Shown here: positions 1-5,088 of the stretch, piece after piece | Position numbering within the stretch: the first letter of the stretch is position 1 | Layout: every line of letters starts with the position of its first letter | DNA from: an uncultured Bifidobacterium sp. | Lineage (GTDB): Bacteria > Actinomycetota > Actinomycetes > Actinomycetales > Bifidobacteriaceae | Length of the DNA stretch: 5,088 nt | Direction of reading: 5' to 3' | NCBI GenBank assembly: GCA_937874315.1 | Contig: CALNAE010000297.1 | Coordinates: 1 to 5,088 of the forward strand | Made by a program: the position numbers and the translations under genes | The notes under the pieces: model-generated | Told to the model about the DNA's origin: nothing | The model's input: the letters and a program-made list of their open reading frames with translations, nothing else | Database searches by the model: none

Positions 1-1065
1 TCCTTCATCAACCCGATCGGACAGGTCTCGATGCAGTTCAATATGGTGATGATGGCCTTGGCCGGAGCGTCGCGTATTTTCACGCTGATGGACGAGCCCG
101 TCGAAACCGATGGCGGCACCGTGCGATTGGTCAATGTCGAGTTGGATCCCGATGGGCATACCATGCGCGAGACCGACCATGAAACCGGGCAGTGGGCTTG
201 GAAACGTGAGATCGGCGACGACGGTTCGCGCTCCCTCGCCGCCGCCGGCAAGCTCAAAGGGGACTCGCGAGAAGTCGCGCTCAAAGCCAGACAGAGCGCG
301 GTTACCTCGCCGGATGGCCGGCTCACGCTGCTGCGTGGTGATGTGCGGTTCACCAACGTCACCTTCGGCTATGACCCCGGCAAACCCGTGCTGCACGACA
401 TCACCTGGTTCGCCAAGCCGGGGCAGAAGATCGCGCTGGTCGGTGCCACGGGCGCCGGAAAGACAACGGTCACCAACCTCATCAACCGCTTCTACGACAT
501 TCAGGAGGGGCAGATTCTGTATGACGGCATCGACGTGAGCCATATCCGCAAGCCGGATCTGCGTCGTTCCTTGGGTATCGTGCTGCAGGACGTGAATCTG
601 TTTACGGGTACCGTGATGGACAACATCCGTTTCGGCAAGCTCGACGCCACCGATGAGGAATGTATCCGGGCCGCGAAGCTGACCAACGCCGACGATTTCA
701 TCCGCATGCTGCCGCAAGGCTACCAAACGGTGCTGCAGGGCGACGGCAGTGGCCTGTCGCAGGGTCAGCGGCAGCTGGTCTCGATCGCGCGCGCCGCCGT
801 CGAAGACCCGCCGGTGATGATCCTCGACGAGGCAACGTCTTCCATCGACACCCGAACCGAGGAGGTCGTGCAGCAGGGGATGGATGCGCTGATGAAGGGT
901 CGCACCGTCTTCGTCATCGCCCACCGGCTTTCCACCGTGCGCAACTCCGACGTGATCATGGTGCTCGACCACGGCCGCATCATCGAGCGCGGCTCACACG
1001 AGGAGCTCATCGCCCTCAAGGGCGAGTATTACCAGCTCTACACCGGCGCCGTGGAATTGGAGTGA
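1..1065 (+). CDS. ABC exporter subunit, fused TMD-NBD, 5' end outside window
   Basis: This is the C-terminal 354 residues of a membrane ABC exporter that would use ATP to drive export across the inner membrane. The frame is open from base 1, so the ATG at 31 is internal and the gene starts upstream. Counting from base 1, residues 1-33 look like the end of the last transmembrane helix and the coupling region (ending RIFTLMDEP). An unusually long linker of about 80 residues (34-112) follows, then a complete NBD: A-loop Y124, Walker A GATGAGKT 148-155, Q-loop Q196, signature LSQGQ 252-256, Walker B VMILD 272-276 with catalytic E277, D-loop SSID 280-283 and switch H308. The signature differs from LSGGQ at its third residue. 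This occurs in one partner of heterodimeric exporters of the LmrCD/TM287-288 kind, so I infer a partner gene just upstream. The substrate cannot be told; automatic multidrug labels would be a guess. The gene ends in a strong terminator and looks unrelated to the downstream genes. Confidence 0.95.
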   Translation, partial: SFINPIGQVSMQFNMVMMALAGASRIFTLMDEPVETDGGTVRLVNVELDPDGHTMRETDHETGQWAWKREIGDDGSRSLAAAGKLKGDSREVALKARQSAVTSPDGRLTLLRGDVRFTNVTFGYDPGKPVLHDITWFAKPGQKIALVGATGAGKTTVTNLINRFYDIQEGQILYDGIDVSHIRKPDLRRSLGIVLQDVNLFTGTVMDNIRFGKLDATDEECIRAAKLTNADDFIRMLPQGYQTVLQGDGSGLSQGQRQLVSIARAAVEDPPVMILDEATSSIDTRTEEVVQQGMDALMKGRTVFVIAHRLSTVRNSDVIMVLDHGRIIERGSHEELIALKGEYYQLYTGAVELE

Positions 1066-1080
1066 TTCCCGGCATCTGCT

Positions 1081-1125
1081 AACGATGGCTCCGTGACCTC
1101 ATTGGTTACGGAGCCATCGTTTTTT
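1081..1125 (+). terminator. Rho-independent terminator of the ABC exporter unit
   Basis: An 18-bp stem is formed by AACGATGGCTCCGTGACC (1081-1098) and GGTTACGGAGCCATCGTT (1104-1121), with a single G-U wobble (1095/1107) and a 5-base loop TCATT. A run of six T (1120-1125) follows at once. It begins 15 bases after the TGA of the ABC gene, which is the textbook position. Only two A lie on the left flank, so it is a one-way + strand terminator. It separates the exporter from the nucleoside genes, which therefore need their own promoter. Confidence 0.96.
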
Positions 1126-1190
1126 GCCCGTCCATGCCCGTCTTGACGATCTTCGTCCCGGGGCGGCGTTCTGCGCCATCCAACGGTTCT

Positions 1191-1264
1191 CTGTGCGCCT
1201 TGCGGAGCCACGCACCTGAATGTCCTGTGGCTTACGTGCGGCACAAGCACTGTGCGCCTTGCGG
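1191..1264 (+). repeat. 15-bp exact direct repeat, two copies
   Basis: CTGTGCGCCTTGCGG occurs at 1191-1205 and again, without mismatch, at 1250-1264, so the starts are 59 bp apart. The first bases of the second copy overlap the right arm of the dyad GCACA-N5-TGTGC (1241-1255). The copies lie about 275-350 bp upstream of the hydrolase start. They could be paired binding sites or traces of an old duplication; the sequence alone does not decide. Confidence 0.75.
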
Positions 1265-1469
1265 GTGAGGTCGCGCTGGCGCGTGTCATCGAAGAAGATT
1301 ACTGTGATGTGTGTGGGAACATCGTTGCAGTGGATTCCGTCATGCGCGGGTCGTGGCCGGTACGCGCGTCGTTCGGCATACCGTTTCAAGACGTCCGATT
1401 TACCAGCGGCCGTGCGGCATATCTTCTGTGTTTTGACCGCATGCCGCCGTCGCAGGCGGTAAGACATGG

Positions 1470-1523
1470 ATGTCGCCAATCGCGGTGGGAACGGTGGGAA
1501 CGGCGACATTGCAACGGCGATTG
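1470..1523 (+). promoter_or_regulatory. Repeat-rich leader of the nucleoside hydrolase gene
   Basis: Several small repeats are packed just before the hydrolase. CGGTGGGAA is repeated in tandem (1483-1491, 1492-1500). AACGGCGACATTGC (1499-1512) is followed directly by the near copy AACGGCGATTGC (1513-1524). Two exact inverted repeats are present: ATGTCGCC (1470-1477) with GGCGACAT (1502-1509), and CAATCGC (1477-1483) with GCGATTG (1517-1523). The two pairings cross each other, so an RNA could form only one at a time, or a pseudoknot. The second ends two bases before the purine-rich ribosome binding site. This suggests, but does not prove, an effect on translation or a protein-binding site. Confidence 0.4.
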
Positions 1524-1524
1524 C

Positions 1525-1535
1525 GAAAGGTAGGG
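1525..1535 (+). promoter_or_regulatory. Ribosome binding site deciding the hydrolase start
   Basis: The purine-rich GAAAGGTAGGG lies with its AAAGG core (1526-1530) eight bases before the ATG at 1539. No such site precedes the other in-frame ATG at 1470. Family homology also begins right after 1539, which settles the start. Confidence 0.75.
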
Positions 1536-1538
1536 CAT

Positions 1539-2495
1539 ATGACAAAACTCATTCTCGATCTGGACACCGGCGTCGACGATACGCTGGCGATTTCGTATGC
1601 GTTGGGTAGCCCCGAGGTGGAGCTGATCGGTATCACGGGTACGTATGGCAACGTGCTGCTCGAACAGGGCGTGCGCAACGATCTGGCCATCACCGATCTC
1701 TTGGGGCATCCGGAAATCAGGGTGTATCCGGGCTTGCCACACGCCAGCACCAAGGATTCGTTCAGCGTGCAGAGCATCTCCGCGTTCATCCATGGCGGCA
1801 ACGGCATCGGTGACGTATCGATACCGGATTCGAACCGCAAACCCGAAGTCGAATCTGCCGTCGATTTCATCATCGACTCGGTGAAGACCTACGGCAAGGA
1901 TCTGGTGTACGTGCCCACCGGACCGATGACCAACATCGCCGCGGCGCTGCGCAAGGCGCCGGAAATCAAGGACGAGATCGGCAAAATCGTGCTTATGGGC
2001 GGCGCATTGACCGTCTGCGGCAACGTGAGTCCTTGGAGCGAGGCGAATATCTCGCAGGATCCCGATGCCGCCAACGAGTTGTTCCGCTCCGGTGCTCCGG
2101 TCACGATGATCGGTCTGGACGTCACGCTGCAGACGCTGCTGACATATCGCCAGACCGCGCGCTGGCGCGACCTTGGCACGAAGGCCGGCGCATTCCTCGC
2201 CGACATGACCGACTTCTACATCAAGGCATACGAGACCACGGCACCCAAACTCGGCGGTTGCGGCTTGCATGACCCGCTCGCCGTCGGAGTCGCCATCGAC
2301 CCGACGCTGGTCACCACGCTGCCGATCAATATGCAGGTCGACGTCGAAGGACCGACTCGCGGACGTACCATCGGCGACAATGATCGATTGAACGATCCGG
2401 CCAAGACCATGCAGGTCGCCGTCGGCGTCGATGTGGAGCGTTTCCTCAAGGAATTCATGACGCGCATCACCGGATTGGCCAAAGCCGCGCACTGA
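1539..2495 (+). CDS. Ribonucleoside hydrolase, IUNH family
   Basis: A 318-residue enzyme, the usual family length, that splits the N-glycosidic bond of ribonucleosides into free base and ribose in the cytoplasm, using a bound calcium ion. The family hallmark DLDTGVDD is at residues 7-14. By comparison with the Crithidia enzyme as I remember it, the calcium ligands would be D9, D14, T127 (in VPTGPMTNIA) and D245, and the ribose contacts D13, N162, E168 and N170 (in SEAN). H244 of the HDP motif takes the place of the histidine that protonates the leaving base. All key residues are present, so the enzyme should be active. Purine or pyrimidine preference cannot be read with confidence. The ATG at 1539 is chosen because a ribosome binding site precedes it and homology starts immediately; the in-frame ATG at 1470 would add 23 unrelated residues inside a repeat region. 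The MFS gene follows 50 bp later and a ribokinase after that, which supports nucleoside use as a ribose and base source. Confidence 0.95.
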   Translation: MTKLILDLDTGVDDTLAISYALGSPEVELIGITGTYGNVLLEQGVRNDLAITDLLGHPEIRVYPGLPHASTKDSFSVQSISAFIHGGNGIGDVSIPDSNRKPEVESAVDFIIDSVKTYGKDLVYVPTGPMTNIAAALRKAPEIKDEIGKIVLMGGALTVCGNVSPWSEANISQDPDAANELFRSGAPVTMIGLDVTLQTLLTYRQTARWRDLGTKAGAFLADMTDFYIKAYETTAPKLGGCGLHDPLAVGVAIDPTLVTTLPINMQVDVEGPTRGRTIGDNDRLNDPAKTMQVAVGVDVERFLKEFMTRITGLAKAAH

Positions 2496-2525
2496 GCGCT
2501 GTCTATAGAGAGCGCTGGCTATAAA
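2494..2525 (+). repeat. 16-bp tandem repeat between hydrolase and transporter genes
   Basis: GAGCGCTGTCTATAGA (2494-2509) is followed directly by GAGCGCTGGCTATAAA (2510-2525), 14 of 16 bases alike. The first copy includes the last two bases of the hydrolase stop codon. Each copy holds the palindrome AGCGCT and a TATA-like hexamer (TATAGA at 2504, TATAAA at 2520), but I see no matching -35, so a promoter is not claimed. The transporter start is 20 bases after the array, preceded by the purine stretch AAGAAGAG (2531-2538). Confidence 0.7.
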
Positions 2526-2545
2526 GAGAAAAGAAGAGCAATATC

Positions 2546-3961
2546 ATGTCAGAAACCACACCATCCATCGCCGCGTCGGTGCCACCGGACGTGGACGAAC
2601 AAACCAATAAGATGGCCATCAGCGCGTTGATCCCCCTGCTGATCACCTTTATCCTGGGCACCCTGTGCCTGCAGGGTTTCAATCTGGTCTTCGAGCAGGT
2701 CGGGGCGGCCGTTCATGCGCCGGCGCAGGCCTCGCTGATCACCGCGTTGCCCAGCATCGTGTTGGGCATCGTCTGCTTCATCTACGGTTCCCTGGGTGAC
2801 TTCGTATCGTTGAAGAAGCTCGTCACCGTCGGTCTGGTGACGCTGCTGGTCGGCTCGCTGTTCGGCTTCTTCGCCAACTATTTCTTCGATGCGAACCTGT
2901 GGACCGTCATCATCGCACGCGTGTTGCAGACCGCTGGCGAGCAGGTGGCAGGTTCCGCGTATCTCGTGGTAGCCACCAAATATCTCAAGAACTCGCTCAA
3001 GGTCATCTTCTTCGGCTTGTTCACCGCCGGATACCAGCTGTCCGCGGCAATTGGCGTCTTCGCCGCAGGAATCCTGAGCTCCATCAGCTGGCAGTTCCTG
3101 TTCCTGATTCCCTCGATCACGATATTCTTCCTGCCGCTGTTGCTGAAGAACCTGCCGGACAAGAACGGCGGCGGTCAGCGGGTCGACGGCTTCGGCTTCG
3201 CCATATTCGGCGTGGCCACGGCCTTCCTGACGTTGTTCTTCTCGTATATGAGCTGGTGGATGCTGTTGGTTTCAGCCGTGCTGTTCCTCGGTTTTGCATA
3301 TTACATCAACACGGCGAAGCACCCGTTCATCACGCCGGCCTTCTTCCGCAACACACGTTGGCTGTCGGCCATCAGTCTGATTCTCGTGTTCTACTTCGTG
3401 AATTACTGCATCTCCCCGGTCTTCAACGCCATCGCGCATAGCCTGTACGGCATGCAGACCTCCACCGTCTCCAACTATCTGGTGTGGGCCTTCGTCGTCG
3501 CCGCCATCGTGGGCACGTCGTCAGGCGCCATCGTGGGCAGGATCGGCAGGCAGTCCGCCATCATCACCGCAGGTTGCCTGATGATGCTGGGATTCGTGGG
3601 TGCCGCGGTGTTCATCAAGTCTGGCTTCCTCGTGCTTACCGTCATGGCGGCGGTGTTCTACGCCGGCGCGGGACTTATGTATTCGCCGGTCGTCTCCAGC
3701 GTGCTGGACACCCTGCCCAAGGATGAGTCCGGGCGCGGCGTCGGTATGAACGATCTGGTCATGAACGTGACTGCATCCATCGGCATCGCCGTCATCGGCA
3801 GTCTGCTGGGCTCTCCCGCATTGGGTGGGGGCAGCATCATCGGCGTCTCCGGCACGGCTGCCAGCTACTCCAACCTACTGCTGATCTGCGGTGCGGTGGT
3901 CTTGCTCGGGCTGATCATATTCCTGGCGTTCCGCAAGCATATCTACGCGAGCGAGCGATGA
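2546..3961 (+). CDS. MFS transporter, 14-TM DHA2/TetA(L)-like, putative nucleoside-related permease
   Basis: A 471-residue integral membrane protein of the major facilitator superfamily. After a polar cytoplasmic N-terminus (1-26) I count fourteen hydrophobic segments, at roughly 27-46, 62-80, 93-113, 118-140, 153-177, 183-200 and eight more to the C-terminus, which ends KHIYASER. Motif A is present in altered form, GSLGDFVSLKKL (81-92), with its key D85. The RxxQxxG pattern (R125, Q128, G131) and a glycine-rich segment at 157-175 stand where motifs B and C lie in drug:proton antiporters. Fourteen segments and the layout resemble TetA(L)/QacA (DHA2), a group known mainly for export. Its place between a nucleoside hydrolase and a ribokinase suggests that it moves a nucleoside inward or a leftover base outward; the substrate is inference. 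The start has a weak purine-rich ribosome binding site (AAGAAGAG) seven bases before the ATG. No terminator follows. Confidence 0.92.
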   Translation: MSETTPSIAASVPPDVDEQTNKMAISALIPLLITFILGTLCLQGFNLVFEQVGAAVHAPAQASLITALPSIVLGIVCFIYGSLGDFVSLKKLVTVGLVTLLVGSLFGFFANYFFDANLWTVIIARVLQTAGEQVAGSAYLVVATKYLKNSLKVIFFGLFTAGYQLSAAIGVFAAGILSSISWQFLFLIPSITIFFLPLLLKNLPDKNGGGQRVDGFGFAIFGVATAFLTLFFSYMSWWMLLVSAVLFLGFAYYINTAKHPFITPAFFRNTRWLSAISLILVFYFVNYCISPVFNAIAHSLYGMQTSTVSNYLVWAFVVAAIVGTSSGAIVGRIGRQSAIITAGCLMMLGFVGAAVFIKSGFLVLTVMAAVFYAGAGLMYSPVVSSVLDTLPKDESGRGVGMNDLVMNVTASIGIAVIGSLLGSPALGGGSIIGVSGTAASYSNLLLICGAVVLLGLIIFLAFRKHIYASER

Positions 3962-3968
3962 TAGCGTT

Positions 3969-4040
3969 GATGTATACGCAGTTGCGTACAAGGTTGTAGA
4001 CATGGTTGCGTACTAGGTCGTATATGCAGTTGTGTATGCA
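3969..4040 (+). repeat. Degenerate array of six 12-bp tandem units before the ribokinase gene
   Basis: Six consecutive 12-mers fill most of the 101-bp gap: GATGTATACGCA, GTTGCGTACAAG, GTTGTAGACATG, GTTGCGTACTAG, GTCGTATATGCA and GTTGTGTATGCA. Positions 1, 4 and 8 (G, G, A) are the same in all six, and positions 2, 3 and 7 in five of six. Position 6 alternates A,G,A,G,A,G, and an 18-base match (16 of 18) links 3981-3998 with 4005-4022, so the array also has a 24-bp period. GTATACGCAGTTGCGTA at 3972 recurs 48 bp later with two C-to-T changes. It lies outside both genes, ends 22 bases before the ribokinase ATG, and is likely transcribed if the genes form an operon. Its function is unknown. Confidence 0.8.
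3975..3988. promoter_or_regulatory. Perfect short palindrome TACGCA-GT-TGCGTA inside the 12-bp array
   Basis: A 6-bp exact inverted repeat with a 2-base centre straddles the border of the first two array units. Its symmetry fits a small dimeric regulator on DNA better than an RNA hairpin, since two bases are too few for a loop. The related site at 4023-4036 (TATGCAGTTGTGTA) has lost the exact symmetry. No regulator gene lies in the window, so the role is only a suggestion. Confidence 0.3.
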
Positions 4041-4051
4041 GCACTGACAGC

Positions 4052-4057
4052 AAAGGA
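4052..4057 (+). promoter_or_regulatory. Ribosome binding site of the ribokinase gene
   Basis: AAAGGA ends five bases before the ATG at 4063. It is the best such site near this gene and supports the start that gives the protein a leader of about 20 residues ahead of the conserved VVGSMNAD motif. Confidence 0.8.
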
Positions 4058-4062
4058 TCGTT

Positions 4063-5088
4063 ATGATTGACCAAGATACATCGATAACGCCCTACCCGTT
4101 GGATGACCTCGCACGCATCCACGGTTCGGTGGCCGTGGTCGGCTCCATGAACGCCGACTACACGGTCACCACCGAACGCCTGCCCGGACCGGGGGAGACC
4201 GTCAACGGCGGCCCGCTGCAGATTCTGCCCGGCGGCAAATCGGGCAATCAGGCCGCCGCCGCGGCGCGCATCGGTGCCGAGGTACGGCTGTTCGGGGCGG
4301 TCGGATCGGACGACAACGCCGACTTTTTGCTTGGTCGGCTACGAAAGGCCGGCGTCGATACGGCGCAGATTCGACGTGTACCAGGCCCCAGCGGCACCAC
4401 GGTGATCACCGTCGACGCTCACGGCGAGAACACCATCGTCTATTCGCCCGGCTCCAACGCCGAGGTCGGCGTCGACTACATCGAGGCGTCCCGGGAGGCG
4501 CTCGCCGAGTCGGGCGTGCTGGGGCTGTGTCTGGAAAGCCCTCTGCCAGCGGTGACCGCCGCCGCGCGAATCTGCCATGAGGCCGGCGTGAAGGTGTTGC
4601 TGAACAATTCGCCGTTCATTCCCACGATTCCGCCCGAACTGGCCGAGCTGTGCGACATTCTGCTGGTCAACGAGCATGAGATGGCGCAGATGTTGGACGT
4701 CGCCGAGCCGGCGCACGACAACTGGGACGGTTTCGATTGGGCGGGGGCGCTGTCCAGGTTCCGGGCGCTTGGCTTCAATGAGGCGATCGTGACGTTGGGT
4801 GCCGACGGTTCCGTGGTGTTGGGCGGTACTGCGGCCGGTGCTGGGGCCGGTACTGCGACTACGGCTGCGGCTTCGTCTGCGACTGTGGCGATGACGCGGA
4901 TACCCGCCGTGCATGTCGATGCGGTGGACACGACCGGCTGTGGCGACGCCTTCATGGGCACCGTCCTTGCCGGGCTTGCGTCCGGGCTTGCCCTGCATGA
5001 GTCGGCGCGGCTGGCCTCGTACGTCTCGGCGTATGCGGCGACCGGTCTGGGCGCGCAGGCCTCGTATGGCACGGCCGACCAGATCCGG
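4063..5088 (+). CDS. rbsK: Ribokinase, PfkB family, 3' end outside window
   Basis: The 342 visible codons encode a cytoplasmic sugar kinase that uses ATP to make ribose 5-phosphate from ribose, taking up the ribose freed by the hydrolase. Ribokinase marks in order are GSMNAD (27-32, ribose-binding N30 and D32), PGGKSGNQ (56-63, first PfkB signature), LESP with E158, NEHE (203-206, the metal/phosphate motif NxxE) and DTTGCGDAF (289-297, second signature with catalytic base D295). The anion-hole sequence is GCGD, where GAGD or AAGD is usual. Residues 1-22 form an extra N-terminus compared with the E. coli enzyme. An Ala/Gly/Thr-rich insert at about 254-278 replaces a short turn just before the second signature. 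The frame is open at base 5088; judged by the GAQ motif near the end, only some ten to twenty residues are missing. Another PfkB sugar or nucleoside kinase cannot be fully excluded, but the NAD, GGK and NExE set favours ribokinase. It follows the transporter by 101 bp. Confidence 0.9.
   Translation, partial: MIDQDTSITPYPLDDLARIHGSVAVVGSMNADYTVTTERLPGPGETVNGGPLQILPGGKSGNQAAAAARIGAEVRLFGAVGSDDNADFLLGRLRKAGVDTAQIRRVPGPSGTTVITVDAHGENTIVYSPGSNAEVGVDYIEASREALAESGVLGLCLESPLPAVTAAARICHEAGVKVLLNNSPFIPTIPPELAELCDILLVNEHEMAQMLDVAEPAHDNWDGFDWAGALSRFRALGFNEAIVTLGADGSVVLGGTAAGAGAGTATTAAASSATVAMTRIPAVHVDAVDTTGCGDAFMGTVLAGLASGLALHESARLASYVSAYAATGLGAQASYGTADQIR
4825..4872 (+). repeat. Imperfect 24-bp tandem repeat inside the ribokinase gene
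   Basis: GGTACTGCG occurs at 4825-4833 and again at 4849-4857, exactly 24 bp apart, and the two 24-bp blocks (4825-4848, 4849-4872) agree at about 17 of 24 bases. They encode GTAAGAGA and GTATTAAA, part of a low-complexity loop of the kinase. The period keeps the frame, and the codons ACT, GCT and TCT are frequent here though rare nearby. It looks like an in-frame expansion that the protein tolerates on its surface. Confidence 0.6.

Larger units (their letters stand above)
1126..1538. other. Long intergenic region upstream of the nucleoside genes, no convincing gene
   Basis: About 410 bases between the terminator and the nucleoside hydrolase. A frame on the + strand is open from 1147 to 1533, but it has no ribosome binding site, no recognisable domain and no plausible start (only a GTG at 1252), so I do not call it. 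The region should carry the promoter of the downstream genes, yet no -35/-10 pair with acceptable spacing stands out; TTGACC at 1433-1438 has only a poor TAAGAC 21 bases further on. Small dyads are GCACA-N5-TGTGC (1241-1255), GATGT-N8-ACATC (1306-1323) and a hairpin with a 7-bp stem at 1442-1461. Any of these could be a repressor site, but none matches an operator that I know. The repeats are listed separately. Confidence 0.6.

Noticed and set aside
1433..1465. TTGACC with TAAGAC as a promoter for the nucleoside genes
   Set aside because: The spacing is 21 bp and the -10 matches consensus at only three of six bases.
1147..1533. Open + strand frame through the intergenic region, with a possible GTG start at 1252
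   Set aside because: No ribosome binding site, no recognised domain, Arg/Trp/Cys-rich low-complexity end built from the leader repeats, and an end six bases before the hydrolase start. A remnant gene cannot be excluded.
1470..1538. N-terminal extension of the nucleoside hydrolase from the ATG at 1470
   Set aside because: The 23 extra residues come from the repeat-rich leader, lack family homology and have no ribosome binding site; the ATG at 1539 has both.
1386..2492. Long minus-strand frame of 368 codons opposite the hydrolase
   Set aside because: It is an antisense shadow of a GC-rich gene: Arg/His/Asp-rich, no domain, and no promoter or ribosome binding site. The + strand gene has all catalytic motifs.
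3958..3999. 13-codon reading frame whose ATG overlaps the transporter stop (ATGA), a possible leader peptide
   Set aside because: The overlap suits translational coupling, but there is no ribosome binding site or regulatory codon run, and such short frames are common by chance.
3969..4040. The 12-bp array as a CRISPR array, origin iterons or a decayed tetrapeptide-repeat gene
   Set aside because: There are no spacers between units, no replication gene or DnaA boxes are seen, and the frame giving VVYA-like repeats is broken by TAG at 4014 and has no start.
4339..4998. Minus-strand frame with an Arg/Ser-rich stretch opposite the ribokinase
   Set aside because: The RS-rich part is simply the reverse reading of the Ala/Gly/Thr repeat in the kinase; no independent coding evidence.

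Overview
The window reads as a stretch of a high-GC Gram-positive chromosome. The base composition, the GC-rich third codon positions and the close likeness of the ABC protein to exporters I remember from Bifidobacterium and other intestinal Actinobacteria point to Bifidobacterium. The genus call is from memory and composition, not from a search. Everything recognisable lies on the + strand. There is no sign of phage, insertion sequence, CRISPR array, tRNA or rRNA.

Layout. (1) 1-1065: the 3' part of an ABC exporter subunit, entered from the left edge and carrying a complete nucleotide-binding domain. (2) 1081-1125: a very strong intrinsic terminator that closes that unit. (3) 1126-1538: about 410 bases without a convincing gene, holding a 15-bp direct repeat and, next to the following gene, a cluster of short direct and inverted repeats. 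(4) 1539-2495: a nucleoside hydrolase of the IUNH family. (5) 2546-3961: a 14-TM major facilitator transporter resembling the TetA(L)/DHA2 group. (6) 3969-4040: a degenerate array of six 12-bp units. (7) 4063-5088: a ribokinase of the PfkB family, cut by the right edge probably about ten to twenty codons before its end.

The last three genes make a coherent salvage unit. The MFS protein would move a nucleoside, or possibly the freed base, across the membrane. The hydrolase would split the nucleoside into base and ribose, and the ribokinase would make ribose 5-phosphate for nucleotide synthesis or the phosphoketolase (bifid) pathway. The gaps are 50 and 101 bp with no terminator between the genes, so an operon is likely, but this is inferred from layout.

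No new biological system is evident. The coding content is ordinary carbohydrate and nucleoside metabolism. The most unusual feature is non-coding: each of the three salvage genes is preceded by its own short tandem repeat (9 bp x2, 16 bp x2, 12 bp x6). The 12-bp array before the ribokinase is the best candidate for an undescribed regulatory or hypervariable element.
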